Shown: positions 7,158 through 15,626 of the stretch, piece after piece
Position numbering within the stretch: position 1 is the first letter of the stretch
Layout of the letters: each line of letters starts with the position of its first letter
NCBI GenBank assembly: GCA_910586375.1
Contig: CAJUIE010000001.1
Location: 1-37,031 of the forward strand
From: an uncultured Alistipes sp.
Lineage (GTDB): Bacteria; Bacteroidota; Bacteroidia; Bacteroidales; Rikenellaceae
Direction of reading: 5' to 3'
Length of the DNA: 37,031 nucleotides
Translations under genes and position numbers: made by a program
Notes under the pieces: generated by a model
What the model saw: the letters and a program-made list of their open reading frames with translations, nothing else
Database searches by the model: none
Told to the model about the DNA's origin: nothing

Positions 7158-10100
7158 TTACGCCCACTTCACCAAGGCAAAATCCATGCGATGGGGCAGA
7201 AGTTCGTTGTGGGGGTAAATACGCAGCGCCACGTCGAACGTACCCGTAGCATCAGGCGTATAGTCCAGAGCATAGGTCACCACGTTCCCGGCCACTTTCG
7301 TGCGCTCCAGCGGTACAGTGCGGGTGACATTCACGGCCTGTCCGCCGACAATTTGCCGCGCGATGACCATCTCCACACCCAAGTCATCGGCCCGCAGGGT
7401 AGCAATGTCGAGTTTCACCTCAAAGCGGTACTTCTCGCCCACGAAGACCTCCTCCTTGTCGATTTGCACCCGTTCGACACCCACCACACGCACCTTGTCC
7501 CAGGCGGCCGAGACCTTGCGTTTCCACGCCGCGATCTCGCGTGCCATCCGGTAACCGTCGTCAATCATAAGCCGCTTGCGGATCGCCAGCTTGTTATAGA
7601 ACCGCTCTTCATAATCCGTAAGCATCCGGTTGGTGGTAAAATTCGACGCTATGTCGGCCACGCAGCGCTTGACCGAAGCAACCCACGCGTGGGGAATGCC
7701 GTCCTGTTCGCGCTGGTAGTAGAGCGGGGCGATCTGCTCCTCGATGGTGTTGTAGATCATCTCGGCATCGAGCTCGTCCTGGTAGTGCTGGTCGGTATAG
7801 GTGCGCTCCATAGGCAACATCCACCCGGCACCCTCCTTGTACCCTTCAACCCACCAGCCGTCGAGCACCGAGAACTGCATCACGCCGTTCATCACACACT
7901 TTTCGCCCGACGTACCCGACGCCTCCAGCGGACGCGTGGGAGTGTTGAGCCATACGTCGACGCCCTGCACCATGCGGCGCGCCAGCTCCATGTCGTAATT
8001 CTGCAGGAAGAGAATCTTGCCCACGAACTGCGGCATGGCCGACACCTCGACGATGCGCTTGATGAGGTCCTGCCCCGGTTTGTCGTTGGGATGGGCCTTG
8101 CCCGCGAAGATGAACTGCACGGGCCGCTCCTTGTTGTTGACGATAGCCGCCAGACGATCGAGATTCGTGAAGAGCAGGTAAGCGCGCTTATAGGTGGCAA
8201 AACGACGCGCGAAGCCGATGGTCAGCACGTCGGGCTTGATGCCCTCGATGATCTGGATCATCTGACGCGGCGAATCGAGGCGCACCTGCGAGGGATCGCT
8301 ATAACGACGGCGAATGTGACGGATAAGCTTGTTCTTGAGGTTCATGCGCTCGTTCCACAGCTCCCCGTCAGGGATGTTGTGCACCTTCTGCCAGGCGGGA
8401 ATATCATAAGAGTGGCCCTCGAAGCCGTCGGCAAAATAACGGGCATAAAGGCGCCGCAGCGACGTAGCAATCCACGTGGGAAAATGCACGCCATTGGTCA
8501 CATAACCAATATGCAACTCATTCTTGAAGTAGCCTGGCCACATGTTTCCGAGAATATCCTTGGAGACTTCGCCATGCAGCCACGACACGCCGTTGACCTC
8601 CTGCGAGAGGTTGCAGGCCAGCACCGACATCGAGAACTTCTCGCCCGGGTCATTGGGATTGGTCTTGCCGAGGTTGATATACTGCTCCCAGGTGATGCCC
8701 AGCACGTCGGGATAGTGCGACATGTACTGACGGATCATCTGCTCGGGGAAGGCGTCGTGGCCCGCCGGCACGGGAGTATGCGTCGTGAAGAGCGACGAGG
8801 AGCGGATCACCTCCAGCGCCTCGGAGAACGAGAGTTTCTTGTGGTTCACCAACTCACGGATGCGCTCGATGCCAATGAAAGCAGCGTGGCCCTCGTTGCA
8901 ATGGAACACGTCGTGCTTGATGCCTAACTTACGCAGTGCCCGGATGCCGCCGATACCCAGCAGGATCTCCTGCTTGAGGCGGTTCTCCCAGTCGCCGCCA
9001 TAAAGGTAGTGGGTAATCTGACGGTCCTCTTCGAGGTTGTCCTCAATGTCCGTGTCAAGCAGGTAAAGATCGGTGCGGCCCACCTGGCACTTCCAGACGC
9101 GGGCCGACAAGGTGCGCCCGGGGAAAGCGATGGTAATGGTCAGCCAGTTGCCCGTCTCGTCGCGCACGGGCGAAATGGGCAGTTTATAAAAATTCTGTGC
9201 CTCATACGTGGCCTCCTGAGCCCCCTGGGCCGAGAGCCGCTGCGTGAAGTAACCGTAGCGATACAACAGTCCCACGGCAGCCATCGGCACGTTCTTGTCC
9301 GACGCCTCCTTGAGGTAGTCACCCGCCAGAATACCCAGACCGCCCGAATAAATCTTAAGCGACGAGTGCAGGCCATACTCCATCGAGAAATAAGAGATCG
9401 ACGTGCTCTTCGGATCGGGCTTTTCGTTCATGTAATCGCGGAACTGAGCATAAACGGCATCGACTTGCGCCAGAAATGCGGCGTCATGCTCCAGCTCCTT
9501 GATACGCTCCACACTCAGCTTGTCGAGAAACGCAATGGGATTGCGGCCGCACTCGGCCCACAGCGCCGGGTCGATGTTCTCGAACAGATCGCGGGCTCCG
9601 GGATTCCAGCACCACCACAGGTTGCGCGAGAGCTCCTCCAGAGCGTGCAACCGCTTGGGCAAGGTCTTGTCGACCATCATGCGGCTCCAGTTGGGTTTCT
9701 CGACGAAGAGCTGCTGACGTACGAAGTTGATCTGCTCGTTGCGGGCGCCGCCGTCATCCAGCACGGCTCGGTTAGTCCTGGCAACCGAGCTCTCGACCGC
9801 CTCGGAATAAGCCTGCTCGTAAGCGGCATAAAGGTTCTCCCAGAGTGCCGTCTTCGAAATATCACGAGCCGAGCGACGCATCTGCTCCGCCTGTTTATCG
9901 TCGAACTGGCTGAAGCGACTTATGATTTCGGCGATCTTCGCCTCGACCTCACCGTCGTTGTAATCGTCGCGGCGAATCACCTCGACACCTGCATGTTCGG
10001 GCTGTTTGGCCACCCAAAGCCCGAAACCGGCCAACGTCGTGGTGACAGTCGGCACCGCAAAGGCCACTGACTCCAGCGGCGTATAGCCCCACGGTTCATA

Positions 10101-11408
10101 ATACGACGGGAAGACCGTCAGGTCCATACCCACCAGAAGCTCGTAATAATCCTTATCGAAAATACCGTCGCGACCATTGAGGTAGCTCGGAACGAAGATC
10201 ACACGCACCTTCGAGTCGTCGGCCGTGAGGACCGAGCCACCGAGCGCGCTGACCACAGCGTCGCCCGCACGGTTTTCGAGATAATGCGTTGTATAACGGT
10301 ACTCCTTGCCATCGACAGGTTGCGACGCATCGGCCAGGTGGGCCTGCAAGTCGCGCCGCGGCCCGCGATTAGCCGTCGGCACCATGATATAAGCCAGCAC
10401 TTCGCGCCCGAGCTTGTCCGACGCAGCGAGTTTCTTAAGAGACTCGATGAAGAGATCGATGCCCTTATTGCGGAACTCATAGCGGCCACTGATGCCCACG
10501 ATGAGAGGCTCGCGCTCGTACTTGCGGCCCAGGCAGGCCTCCGCCACGGCGATCATCGACCGCCGAGCCTCGGCGCGCTTGGCGTCGTACTCCGCGCCGG
10601 TCCACACGAAATCGTTCTCGAAACCGTTGGGCGTCACGCCGTCCGGCTCGCGACCCAGCAGATACTTGCACTCGTTGGCCGTAATGTCGCTGACGGTCAG
10701 GAAGACGTCGTGATAAGTGGCCGCCATCTTTTCGATGGAGTGCTTGGCCACCACGTTGAACTGGCGCGCCAGATCGTCGGCATTGAACTTCACAAGGTCG
10801 TTATAAAGCGGCAGCCGGTTGCCGGCGATACAGCGTCCCATGACCGTGGCGTGTGTCGTAAAGAGCGTAGCCACATACGGCGCATTGCGACGCAGATAAA
10901 GCCCGCCCGCAGCCGTCATCCACTCGTGGAAATGCGCAGCAACCTTCTCCGTGGCCGGGCAGAAATTCTCAACATAAGAGGCGATAACCATACCCGCGGC
11001 ATAACCGAACAACACGGGTTCGATATAATCCCACTGACCCGAAATCGAGTCGACATGGTAGTCTTCCCAAAGTCGCTTCAGAATTTCATCCTTCCGCGGA
11101 AAGAGCGACGTGAAGTCGACCAGAACAGCCATCGGCTCGCCCTTGATCTTCCATCGCCCCACGCGGATGCGCACTCCCATGCCATAAAGGCTCTGGCGCC
11201 AGTTTTTCAGCAGATCAGGGTCTTCTTCAAATTCGGGATTCGCGCCTTCATGCTGAAGATCGGGACCAAGAAGCAGATAACGGTCGCCGAATTTACCTTT
11301 TGCAGTCTGCGCCTTGGTCGAAAGAACGGTATGGATGCCGCCTACTTTGTTGCAGACTTCCCAGCTCACCTCGAACAGATAATCGGGGGTCAGTTTTGCA
11401 TTGCTCAT
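7158..11408 (-). CDS. Bifunctional fusion: GT3 glycogen synthase plus GT35 alpha-glucan phosphorylase
   Basis: One 1416-residue frame joins two enzymes. Residues 1 to ~550 resemble eukaryote-type GT3 glycogen synthase: LFEVSWEVCNKVGGIHTVL at the N-terminus and SYYEPWGYTPLES with the E-x7-E pair E438/E446. From about 580 a DUF3417-like segment (LEELSRNLWWCWNP) leads into an archaeal-type alpha-glucan phosphorylase: ISYFSMEYGLHSSLKIYSGGLG near 670, FHCNEGHAAFIG, and the PLP site EASGTSGEKCVMNG with the expected Schiff-base lysine K1170. The synthase half should extend glycogen from a nucleotide-sugar donor. The phosphorylase half releases glucose-1-phosphate. Fused proteins of this design are known from Bacteroidota annotation, so the fusion is not an assembly error by default. 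It heads the leftward glycogen locus and has its own promoter. GT3 donor preference is not shown. Confidence 0.93.
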   Translation of the reverse strand: MSNAKLTPDYLFEVSWEVCNKVGGIHTVLSTKAQTAKGKFGDRYLLLGPDLQHEGANPEFEEDPDLLKNWRQSLYGMGVRIRVGRWKIKGEPMAVLVDFTSLFPRKDEILKRLWEDYHVDSISGQWDYIEPVLFGYAAGMVIASYVENFCPATEKVAAHFHEWMTAAGGLYLRRNAPYVATLFTTHATVMGRCIAGNRLPLYNDLVKFNADDLARQFNVVAKHSIEKMAATYHDVFLTVSDITANECKYLLGREPDGVTPNGFENDFVWTGAEYDAKRAEARRSMIAVAEACLGRKYEREPLIVGISGRYEFRNKGIDLFIESLKKLAASDKLGREVLAYIMVPTANRGPRRDLQAHLADASQPVDGKEYRYTTHYLENRAGDAVVSALGGSVLTADDSKVRVIFVPSYLNGRDGIFDKDYYELLVGMDLTVFPSYYEPWGYTPLESVAFAVPTVTTTLAGFGLWVAKQPEHAGVEVIRRDDYNDGEVEAKIAEIISRFSQFDDKQAEQMRRSARDISKTALWENLYAAYEQAYSEAVESSVARTNRAVLDDGGARNEQINFVRQQLFVEKPNWSRMMVDKTLPKRLHALEELSRNLWWCWNPGARDLFENIDPALWAECGRNPIAFLDKLSVERIKELEHDAAFLAQVDAVYAQFRDYMNEKPDPKSTSISYFSMEYGLHSSLKIYSGGLGILAGDYLKEASDKNVPMAAVGLLYRYGYFTQRLSAQGAQEATYEAQNFYKLPISPVRDETGNWLTITIAFPGRTLSARVWKCQVGRTDLYLLDTDIEDNLEEDRQITHYLYGGDWENRLKQEILLGIGGIRALRKLGIKHDVFHCNEGHAAFIGIERIRELVNHKKLSFSEALEVIRSSSLFTTHTPVPAGHDAFPEQMIRQYMSHYPDVLGITWEQYINLGKTNPNDPGEKFSMSVLACNLSQEVNGVSWLHGEVSKDILGNMWPGYFKNELHIGYVTNGVHFPTWIATSLRRLYARYFADGFEGHSYDIPAWQKVHNIPDGELWNERMNLKNKLIRHIRRRYSDPSQVRLDSPRQMIQIIEGIKPDVLTIGFARRFATYKRAYLLFTNLDRLAAIVNNKERPVQFIFAGKAHPNDKPGQDLIKRIVEVSAMPQFVGKILFLQNYDMELARRMVQGVDVWLNTPTRPLEASGTSGEKCVMNGVMQFSVLDGWWVEGYKEGAGWMLPMERTYTDQHYQDELDAEMIYNTIEEQIAPLYYQREQDGIPHAWVASVKRCVADIASNFTTNRMLTDYEERFYNKLAIRKRLMIDDGYRMAREIAAWKRKVSAAWDKVRVVGVERVQIDKEEVFVGEKYRFEVKLDIATLRADDLGVEMVIARQIVGGQAVNVTRTVPLERTKVAGNVVTYALDYTPDATGTFDVALRIYPHNELLPHRMDFALVKWA

Positions 11409-11464
11409 ATTCCGGATGCTTGTTTTGTGTTTGTCGATTTAATGAGGTTCGATCGAACCGGTCG

Positions 11465-11495
11465 CAAAGTTAATACCTTATATCCGATATAACAA
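11465..11495 (-). promoter_or_regulatory. Promoter of the GT3-GT35 fusion gene
   Basis: The minus strand has TAACTTTG (11472-11465), an exact TAnnTTTG match, with TTG (11495-11493) 20 bases upstream as the -33 part. The predicted start lies near 11459, giving a leader of about 50 bases. The remaining AT-rich sequence 11496-11578 shows no further signal. Confidence 0.6.
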
Positions 11496-11578
11496 CCGCA
11501 ACCGGAAATTAGTAAAAATATTTAGTAATAAATTAACATTTCTTTTTCACGTTGTTACATCTCCTGAAGAGTGCACCT

Positions 11579-12691
11579 TTACCCCTCGAAAAGGTCGCCG
11601 ATCACGGCATCGGAAAGCAGAAACCGCGCTGGAGGAACAGCCATCCTCCCGGCCTCCACGACCAGGGCGCCGGCCTGCACCCAAACCGCCGCGTCGTCCA
11701 ACAGCCGCGCCGTGCGTCCTCCACCGAAAAACGTGGCAAACTCTCCCAGATCGATCCCCCCGACCGTCCGCAACCGCGTCATGATATACTCGTTGCAACG
11801 ATCCCGCGCCGTAAGGCATTCGCTCCCGCCTCCTTTACCGGACAAATAATCGTCAAACGAGGAGGCATTCCAGCTTCGCAGACGACCGTCATAAGAGTGG
11901 GCCGCAGGGCCTATGCCGAGGTACTTCTCTCCCTGCCAATAAGCGGCATTGTGACGGGCGCGGAAGCCCGGACGGGCGAAATTCGAAACCTCATAATGCT
12001 CGTATCCGGCCCGTGTTAAAGACTCGTGCACTATCGCGAACTCCTGCTCGCTGGTGGATTCGTCCACAGGAACGAACTCGCCCCGTGCGGCCCGGCGTCC
12101 GAATGCCGTATCGGGCTCAACGGTCAAATGGTATGCCGAAATATGTTCTGCTCCCAGCTCCAACACTCCGTCGAGCGAGCGTCTCAACGAGTCGCCCCCA
12201 AAGCCCGGAATACCGAAAATCAGGTCGACACTCAGATTGTCAAATCCGGCCTTGCGGGCATTTCCTACCGCTTCGACGGCCTGCGCAGCGGTGTGACGGC
12301 GGTTCATCAGACGCAGACACTCCTCGTCGAGCGACTGGATACCGATTGACAGTCGATCGACACCCGCACGACGCAGGGCATCGAGATAACGACCGCTCAG
12401 GTCATCGGGATTGGCTTCAAGCGTAGTTTCCTCAACAGCCGTGCAGTCGAAAAGATCGGAGGCACGGTCCAGCAACTCCCCAATCTGCCGGGACGTGCAA
12501 AGCGACGGCGTACCTCCCCCAAAATAACGGGTTCGTACAGCCTCGCCGCCAATAAAGTCGCGCCGGGTTTCCAGCTCATGCTTCATCGCCTCCAGCACCC
12601 GGTCCAAAGCCCGTAAATCGGCACTCCGGAAAAAGTCACAATATGCGCAGATGCGTTTACAGAACGGTATGTGAAAATAGAGACCTGCCAT
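11579..12691 (-). CDS. hemW: Radical SAM heme chaperone HemW (oxygen-independent coproporphyrinogen oxidase-like)
   Basis: A 370-aa radical SAM protein starting at ATG 12691 (MAGLYFHIPFC). An upstream ATG at 12730 would add 13 basic residues and is less likely. The iron-sulfur motif is C11-x3-C15-x2-C18 (FCKRICAYC). SAM-binding glycines are in YFGGGTPSL. DRLSIGIQSLDE and LIFGIPG follow as in the HemN/HemW family. HNAAYW near the C-terminal third is the heme-binding HNxxYW motif that marks HemW rather than HemN. HemW hands heme to target proteins and does not decarboxylate coproporphyrinogen. It is transcribed away from pckA from a divergent promoter region. It ends 170 bases downstream of the glycogen fusion start and on the same strand, but with a promoter between them. 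Confidence 0.9.
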   Translation of the reverse strand: MAGLYFHIPFCKRICAYCDFFRSADLRALDRVLEAMKHELETRRDFIGGEAVRTRYFGGGTPSLCTSRQIGELLDRASDLFDCTAVEETTLEANPDDLSGRYLDALRRAGVDRLSIGIQSLDEECLRLMNRRHTAAQAVEAVGNARKAGFDNLSVDLIFGIPGFGGDSLRRSLDGVLELGAEHISAYHLTVEPDTAFGRRAARGEFVPVDESTSEQEFAIVHESLTRAGYEHYEVSNFARPGFRARHNAAYWQGEKYLGIGPAAHSYDGRLRSWNASSFDDYLSGKGGGSECLTARDRCNEYIMTRLRTVGGIDLGEFATFFGGGRTARLLDDAAVWVQAGALVVEAGRMAVPPARFLLSDAVIGDLFEG

Positions 12692-12790
12692 TCTTCGTAG
12701 TCCAGCTTTTTTCGCTGCCGAACGCCGCAAGCTCCGACCCGGGAACCATTGATTTTAATTACACAGCCCCTCGTTTTCAGTCGTTTCTAT

Positions 12791-12820
12791 CAAAGATAAT
12801 AAAAAAGCAGATACAACAAA
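12791..12820 (-). promoter_or_regulatory. hemW promoter
   Basis: The minus strand carries TATCTTTG (12798-12791), an exact -7 box, and TTTG (12820-12817) 18 bases upstream. The transcript would start near 12785, giving a leader of about 90 bases before ATG 12691. Confidence 0.6.
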
Positions 12821-12873
12821 AATAATATTTGCGTTTTTTTGCTGTTATATTTTTCACACTTTGAAAGTTTTTC

Positions 12874-12881
12874 TACCTTTG
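12874..12881 (+). promoter_or_regulatory. pckA promoter -7 box (TACCTTTG)
   Basis: An exact TAnnTTTG match. The predicted start near 12887 gives a leader of about 110 bases that includes the G9 tract at 12929-12937. The 304-base gap between hemW and pckA holds only these divergent promoters, the G9 element and AT-rich sequence. Confidence 0.55.
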
Positions 12882-12928
12882 CCCCGTCGAAGTCCGGTTT
12901 TTGCTCTCCCGCGGGGAGGGGTATGCGA

Positions 12929-12938
12929 GGGGGGGGGC
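12929..12938 (+). repeat. Poly-G9 tract in the pckA leader
   Basis: Nine G residues followed by C, preceded by a GC-rich CCCGCGGGGAGGGG segment. It lies about 60 bases before the pckA start codon and inside the predicted 5' untranslated region. Confidence 0.7.
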
Positions 12939-12995
12939 ACGGAAGCATCGATAAAAAGACGAACAAGGATTTTCAATCAAACAATAAGCACAACT

Positions 12996-14603
12996 ATGGA
13001 CAAAATGGATCTTAAAAAGTACGGGATCACGGGTGTAACCGAGGTCGTGTACAATCCTTCCTACGACGAGCTCTTTCGCGAGGAGACCAAGAAGGGCCTG
13101 CGCGGCTTCGAAAAGGGTCAGGTGACCGAAATGGGTGCCGTAAACGTCATGACGGGCGTCTACACCGGTCGTTCGCCCAAAGACAAGTTCTTCGTGATGG
13201 ACGAGACCACCAAGGACACCATCTGGTGGACTTCCGACGAGTACAAGAATGACAACAAGCCCGTGACGAAGGCCGCCTGGAAGGAGCTCAAGAAAATTGC
13301 CTCCAAAGAGCTCTCGGGCAAAAAGCTCTACGTGGTCGACACCTTCTGCGGTGCCAACGAGAACACGCGCCTGAAGATCCGCTTCATCATGGAGGTGGCC
13401 TGGCAGGCTCACTTCGTGAAGAACATGTTCATCCGACCGACCGACGCCGAGCTGGAGGAGTACGGCGAGCCCGACTTCGTGGTGCTCAACGCCTCGAAAG
13501 CCAAGGTAAAGAACTACAAGAAACTGGGCCTCAACTCCGAGACGGCCGTGGTCTTCAACCTCACCGAGAAGATGCAGGTAATTATCAACACCTGGTACGG
13601 CGGCGAGATGAAGAAGGGTATGTTCTCCTACATGAACTACCTGCTGCCGCTCAAGGGCATCGCTTCGATGCACTGCTCGGCCAACACCAACGAAAAGGGT
13701 GAGACGGCCGTATTCTTCGGTCTGTCGGGTACGGGTAAGACCACGCTCTCGACCGATCCCAAGCGCCAGCTCATCGGCGACGACGAGCACGGCTGGGACG
13801 ACGACGGCGTCTTCAATTTCGAAGGCGGCTGCTACGCCAAGGTCATCAACCTCTCGAAAGAGAACGAGCCCGACATCTGGAACGCTATCCGCCGCAACGC
13901 GCTGCTGGAGAACGTGACCGTCGACAAGAAGGGCAAAATCGACTTCGCCGATAAGTCCGTCACGGAGAATACGCGTGTGTCGTACCCGATCTTCCACATC
14001 AACAACATCGTGAAGCCCGTATCGAAGGCTCCCGCCGCCAAGAAAGTGATCTTCCTCTCGGCCGATGCCTTCGGCGTGCTGCCTCCGGTGTCGATTCTGA
14101 CCCCCGAGCAGACCAAGTACTACTTCCTCTCGGGCTTCACCGCCAAGCTGGCCGGCACCGAGCGCGGCATCACCGAGCCCACGCCGACCTTCTCGGCCTG
14201 CTTCGGTGCCGCTTTCCTCTCGCTGCACCCCACCAAGTACGGTGAGGAGCTCGTGAAGCGCATGAAGCAGTCGGGCGCTACAGCCTACCTCGTGAACACC
14301 GGTTGGAACGGCACGGGCAAGCGCATCTCGATCAAGGACACGCGCGGCATCATCGATGCCATTCTCGATGGTTCAATCGACAAGGCCCCGACCAAAACGA
14401 TCCCGACCTTCGACTTCAAGGTGCCGACTCAGCTGCCGGGCGTCGATCCCAAGATTCTCGACCCGCGCGACACCTACAAGAACCCCAGGGAGTGGGAGAC
14501 CAAGGCCGAAGATCTGGCCAACCGTTTCGTGAAGAACTTCGCCAAGTTTACGGGCAACGCCGAAGGCAAGAGCCTCGTGGCCGCCGGTCCCAAAATAAAG
14601 TAA
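12996..14603 (+). CDS. pckA: Phosphoenolpyruvate carboxykinase (ATP)
   Basis: A 535-aa protein that interconverts oxaloacetate plus ATP with phosphoenolpyruvate plus CO2. In gut Bacteroidota it often runs toward CO2 fixation during succinate formation. TGVYTGRSPKDKF (about 53-65) is the substrate-binding RSPKDK block. FGLSGTGKTTLS (about 241-252) is the P-loop, and LIGDDEHGWDDDGVFNFEGGC is the metal- and nucleotide-binding block. The start at 12996 (MDKMDLKKYGI) is chosen because the upstream extension to 12861 crosses the promoter and a G9 repeat. The length matches the E. coli enzyme (540 aa). Codon use is strongly biased to C/G-ending codons, which suggests high expression. A strong terminator follows. 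Confidence 0.96.
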   Translation: MDKMDLKKYGITGVTEVVYNPSYDELFREETKKGLRGFEKGQVTEMGAVNVMTGVYTGRSPKDKFFVMDETTKDTIWWTSDEYKNDNKPVTKAAWKELKKIASKELSGKKLYVVDTFCGANENTRLKIRFIMEVAWQAHFVKNMFIRPTDAELEEYGEPDFVVLNASKAKVKNYKKLGLNSETAVVFNLTEKMQVIINTWYGGEMKKGMFSYMNYLLPLKGIASMHCSANTNEKGETAVFFGLSGTGKTTLSTDPKRQLIGDDEHGWDDDGVFNFEGGCYAKVINLSKENEPDIWNAIRRNALLENVTVDKKGKIDFADKSVTENTRVSYPIFHINNIVKPVSKAPAAKKVIFLSADAFGVLPPVSILTPEQTKYYFLSGFTAKLAGTERGITEPTPTFSACFGAAFLSLHPTKYGEELVKRMKQSGATAYLVNTGWNGTGKRISIKDTRGIIDAILDGSIDKAPTKTIPTFDFKVPTQLPGVDPKILDPRDTYKNPREWETKAEDLANRFVKNFAKFTGNAEGKSLVAAGPKIK

Positions 14604-14628
14604 GTTTTTTCACTTGATTCTGTGAATG

Positions 14629-14663
14629 TCCCGGTCGCCAAAATTGGCGACCGGGATTTTTTT
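14629..14663 (+). terminator. Rho-independent terminator after pckA
   Basis: A perfect 12-base-pair stem TCCCGGTCGCCA (14629-14640) / TGGCGACCGGGA (14645-14656) with an AAAT loop is followed by seven T residues. Confidence 0.93.
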
Positions 14664-14705
14664 GTTTTGTTCGGTCGGTCGGAGGCAGGCAGCTTCGGGA
14701 ACTTT

Positions 14706-14867
14706 TCAGTCCGGCCTCATCGGATTATCGGGCCCCGTTGCAGTGGAGCGCACGGTGCGCATCAGCAAGTCGGTGGAGGAGGGCCGGAGCAGGTCGCCGC
14801 GACAGAAACGCTCCAACAGCCGCACGGCTTCGAACGACGAGGTGGTGCTGCAGTGTCGGATGGCCAT
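14706..14867 (-). pseudogene. Remnant of a class A beta-lactamase-like gene
   Basis: The minus-strand frame from ATG 14867 to TGA 14706 encodes 53 residues including STTSSFEAVRLLERFCRG, DLLRPSSTDLLMRTVR and STATGPD. This matches the pattern of class A beta-lactamases just before the KTG motif (TTP..A..LL..F..G.LL.P.ST..L.RTM..T.TGP). The KTG box and everything N-terminal of this segment, including SxxK and SDN, are absent. The peptide ends after GPDNPMRPD. It lies in the 341-base gap between the pckA terminator and the DUF3575 gene and has no visible promoter. It is read as a decayed fragment with no activity. The match rests on recalled family patterns over about 45 residues, so chance or another helical family remains possible. 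Confidence 0.5.
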
Positions 14868-14944
14868 ACTTACTATTGATTATCACCTTATTACCCCAAA
14901 CAAACACTGCATCTATACCAACGGGCGAAACATCGATATAGGGG

Positions 14945-15556
14945 TCAATTCCGGGGTTTGATGATGCGGTAGCCGATCGAGACGCCGATCTTGTTGGGGT
15001 ACCATTCGGACGAACCGTTGAACGGGTCGGGGTGTTTGGGCGGGACGGGGCGGTGGGGATACATATCGACTTCGCCATCGAAACTATAACCGTTGTAGTG
15101 GCTGTCCATCCATGCCCAACCCAAAAAGGCGTCGATGAGCCAACGCTCGCAGAACCGGTACTCGTAGCCCACACACAAGCCAATCATCATACCGTAGCCT
15201 TTGCAGTAACGGTTTTCGAACTTCAGCTTACCGTCGGAGATGAAAGGTTTCGACATGTCGAATGCCATCATTCCGAGGTTGGCACCCAAGTACCAGCCGC
15301 GGTTATGCTCCTGGAAGTAGCGGCGATATTCGCCCATGAGAATGCCGAACTTCATGTGCCTGCCGTTGATGGATTTCCACGGTGAGACCACGACCTCAGT
15401 TTGCAGGGTCGATTTAGGCGAAATGGCGAACTCCACGGCGGGGTTGACAACCCCCGCCAGCGCATAGAGCCCGTTGAGTTTGACGTATCCTTGTGCGGCG
15501 GCAGTCCCGGCGCCTGACAAGGCCAGCAGGAACAGCAATGCGGCATATTTTTTCAT
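14945..15556 (-). CDS. DUF3575-like outer-membrane or periplasmic protein
   Basis: A 203-aa protein with a clear signal peptide (MKKYAALLFLLALSGAGTAAA, cleavage likely near residue 21-22). The mature part begins QGYVKLNGLYALAGVVNPAVEFAI and alternates aromatic and polar residues as beta-barrel-like proteins do. HMKFGILMGEYRRYF and RGWYLGANLGMMAF match the DUF3575 layout seen in Bacteroidota (host strain comparison, R-Y-F then G-x-G blocks). It ends IGVSIGYRIIKPRN, where the outer-membrane beta signal would sit. No enzymatic motif was seen. It is leftward and 70 bases after frr. A terminator hairpin lies in that gap, so it probably has its own unrecognised promoter or depends on readthrough. 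Confidence 0.75.
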   Translation of the reverse strand: MKKYAALLFLLALSGAGTAAAQGYVKLNGLYALAGVVNPAVEFAISPKSTLQTEVVVSPWKSINGRHMKFGILMGEYRRYFQEHNRGWYLGANLGMMAFDMSKPFISDGKLKFENRYCKGYGMMIGLCVGYEYRFCERWLIDAFLGWAWMDSHYNGYSFDGEVDMYPHRPVPPKHPDPFNGSSEWYPNKIGVSIGYRIIKPRN

Positions 15557-15574
15557 GCGGCAAGCGATTGGTAT

Positions 15575-15607
15575 GAAAACGGGCGGAACTTAGCAGGTTC
15601 CGCCCGT
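15575..15607 (-). terminator. Terminator after frr
   Basis: An 11-base-pair perfect stem ACGGGCGGAAC (15579-15589) / GTTCCGCCCGT (15597-15607) is followed on the minus strand by TTTTC. It lies 20 bases past the frr stop. Confidence 0.75.
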
Positions 15608-15626
15608 AAAACCACAGAAACAAAAT

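Noticed and set aside
7086..8927. A 613-residue open frame antisense to the GT3-GT35 fusion
   Set aside because: It mirrors the real gene, is rich in His/Arg/Leu with no domain, and arises from high GC at third codon positions.
12861..12995. The longer N-terminus of pckA
   Set aside because: It would begin before the -7 box and run through a G9 repeat; the family N-terminus starts at 12996.
12873..14228. A 451-residue open frame antisense to pckA
   Set aside because: A shadow of the strongly biased pckA codons.
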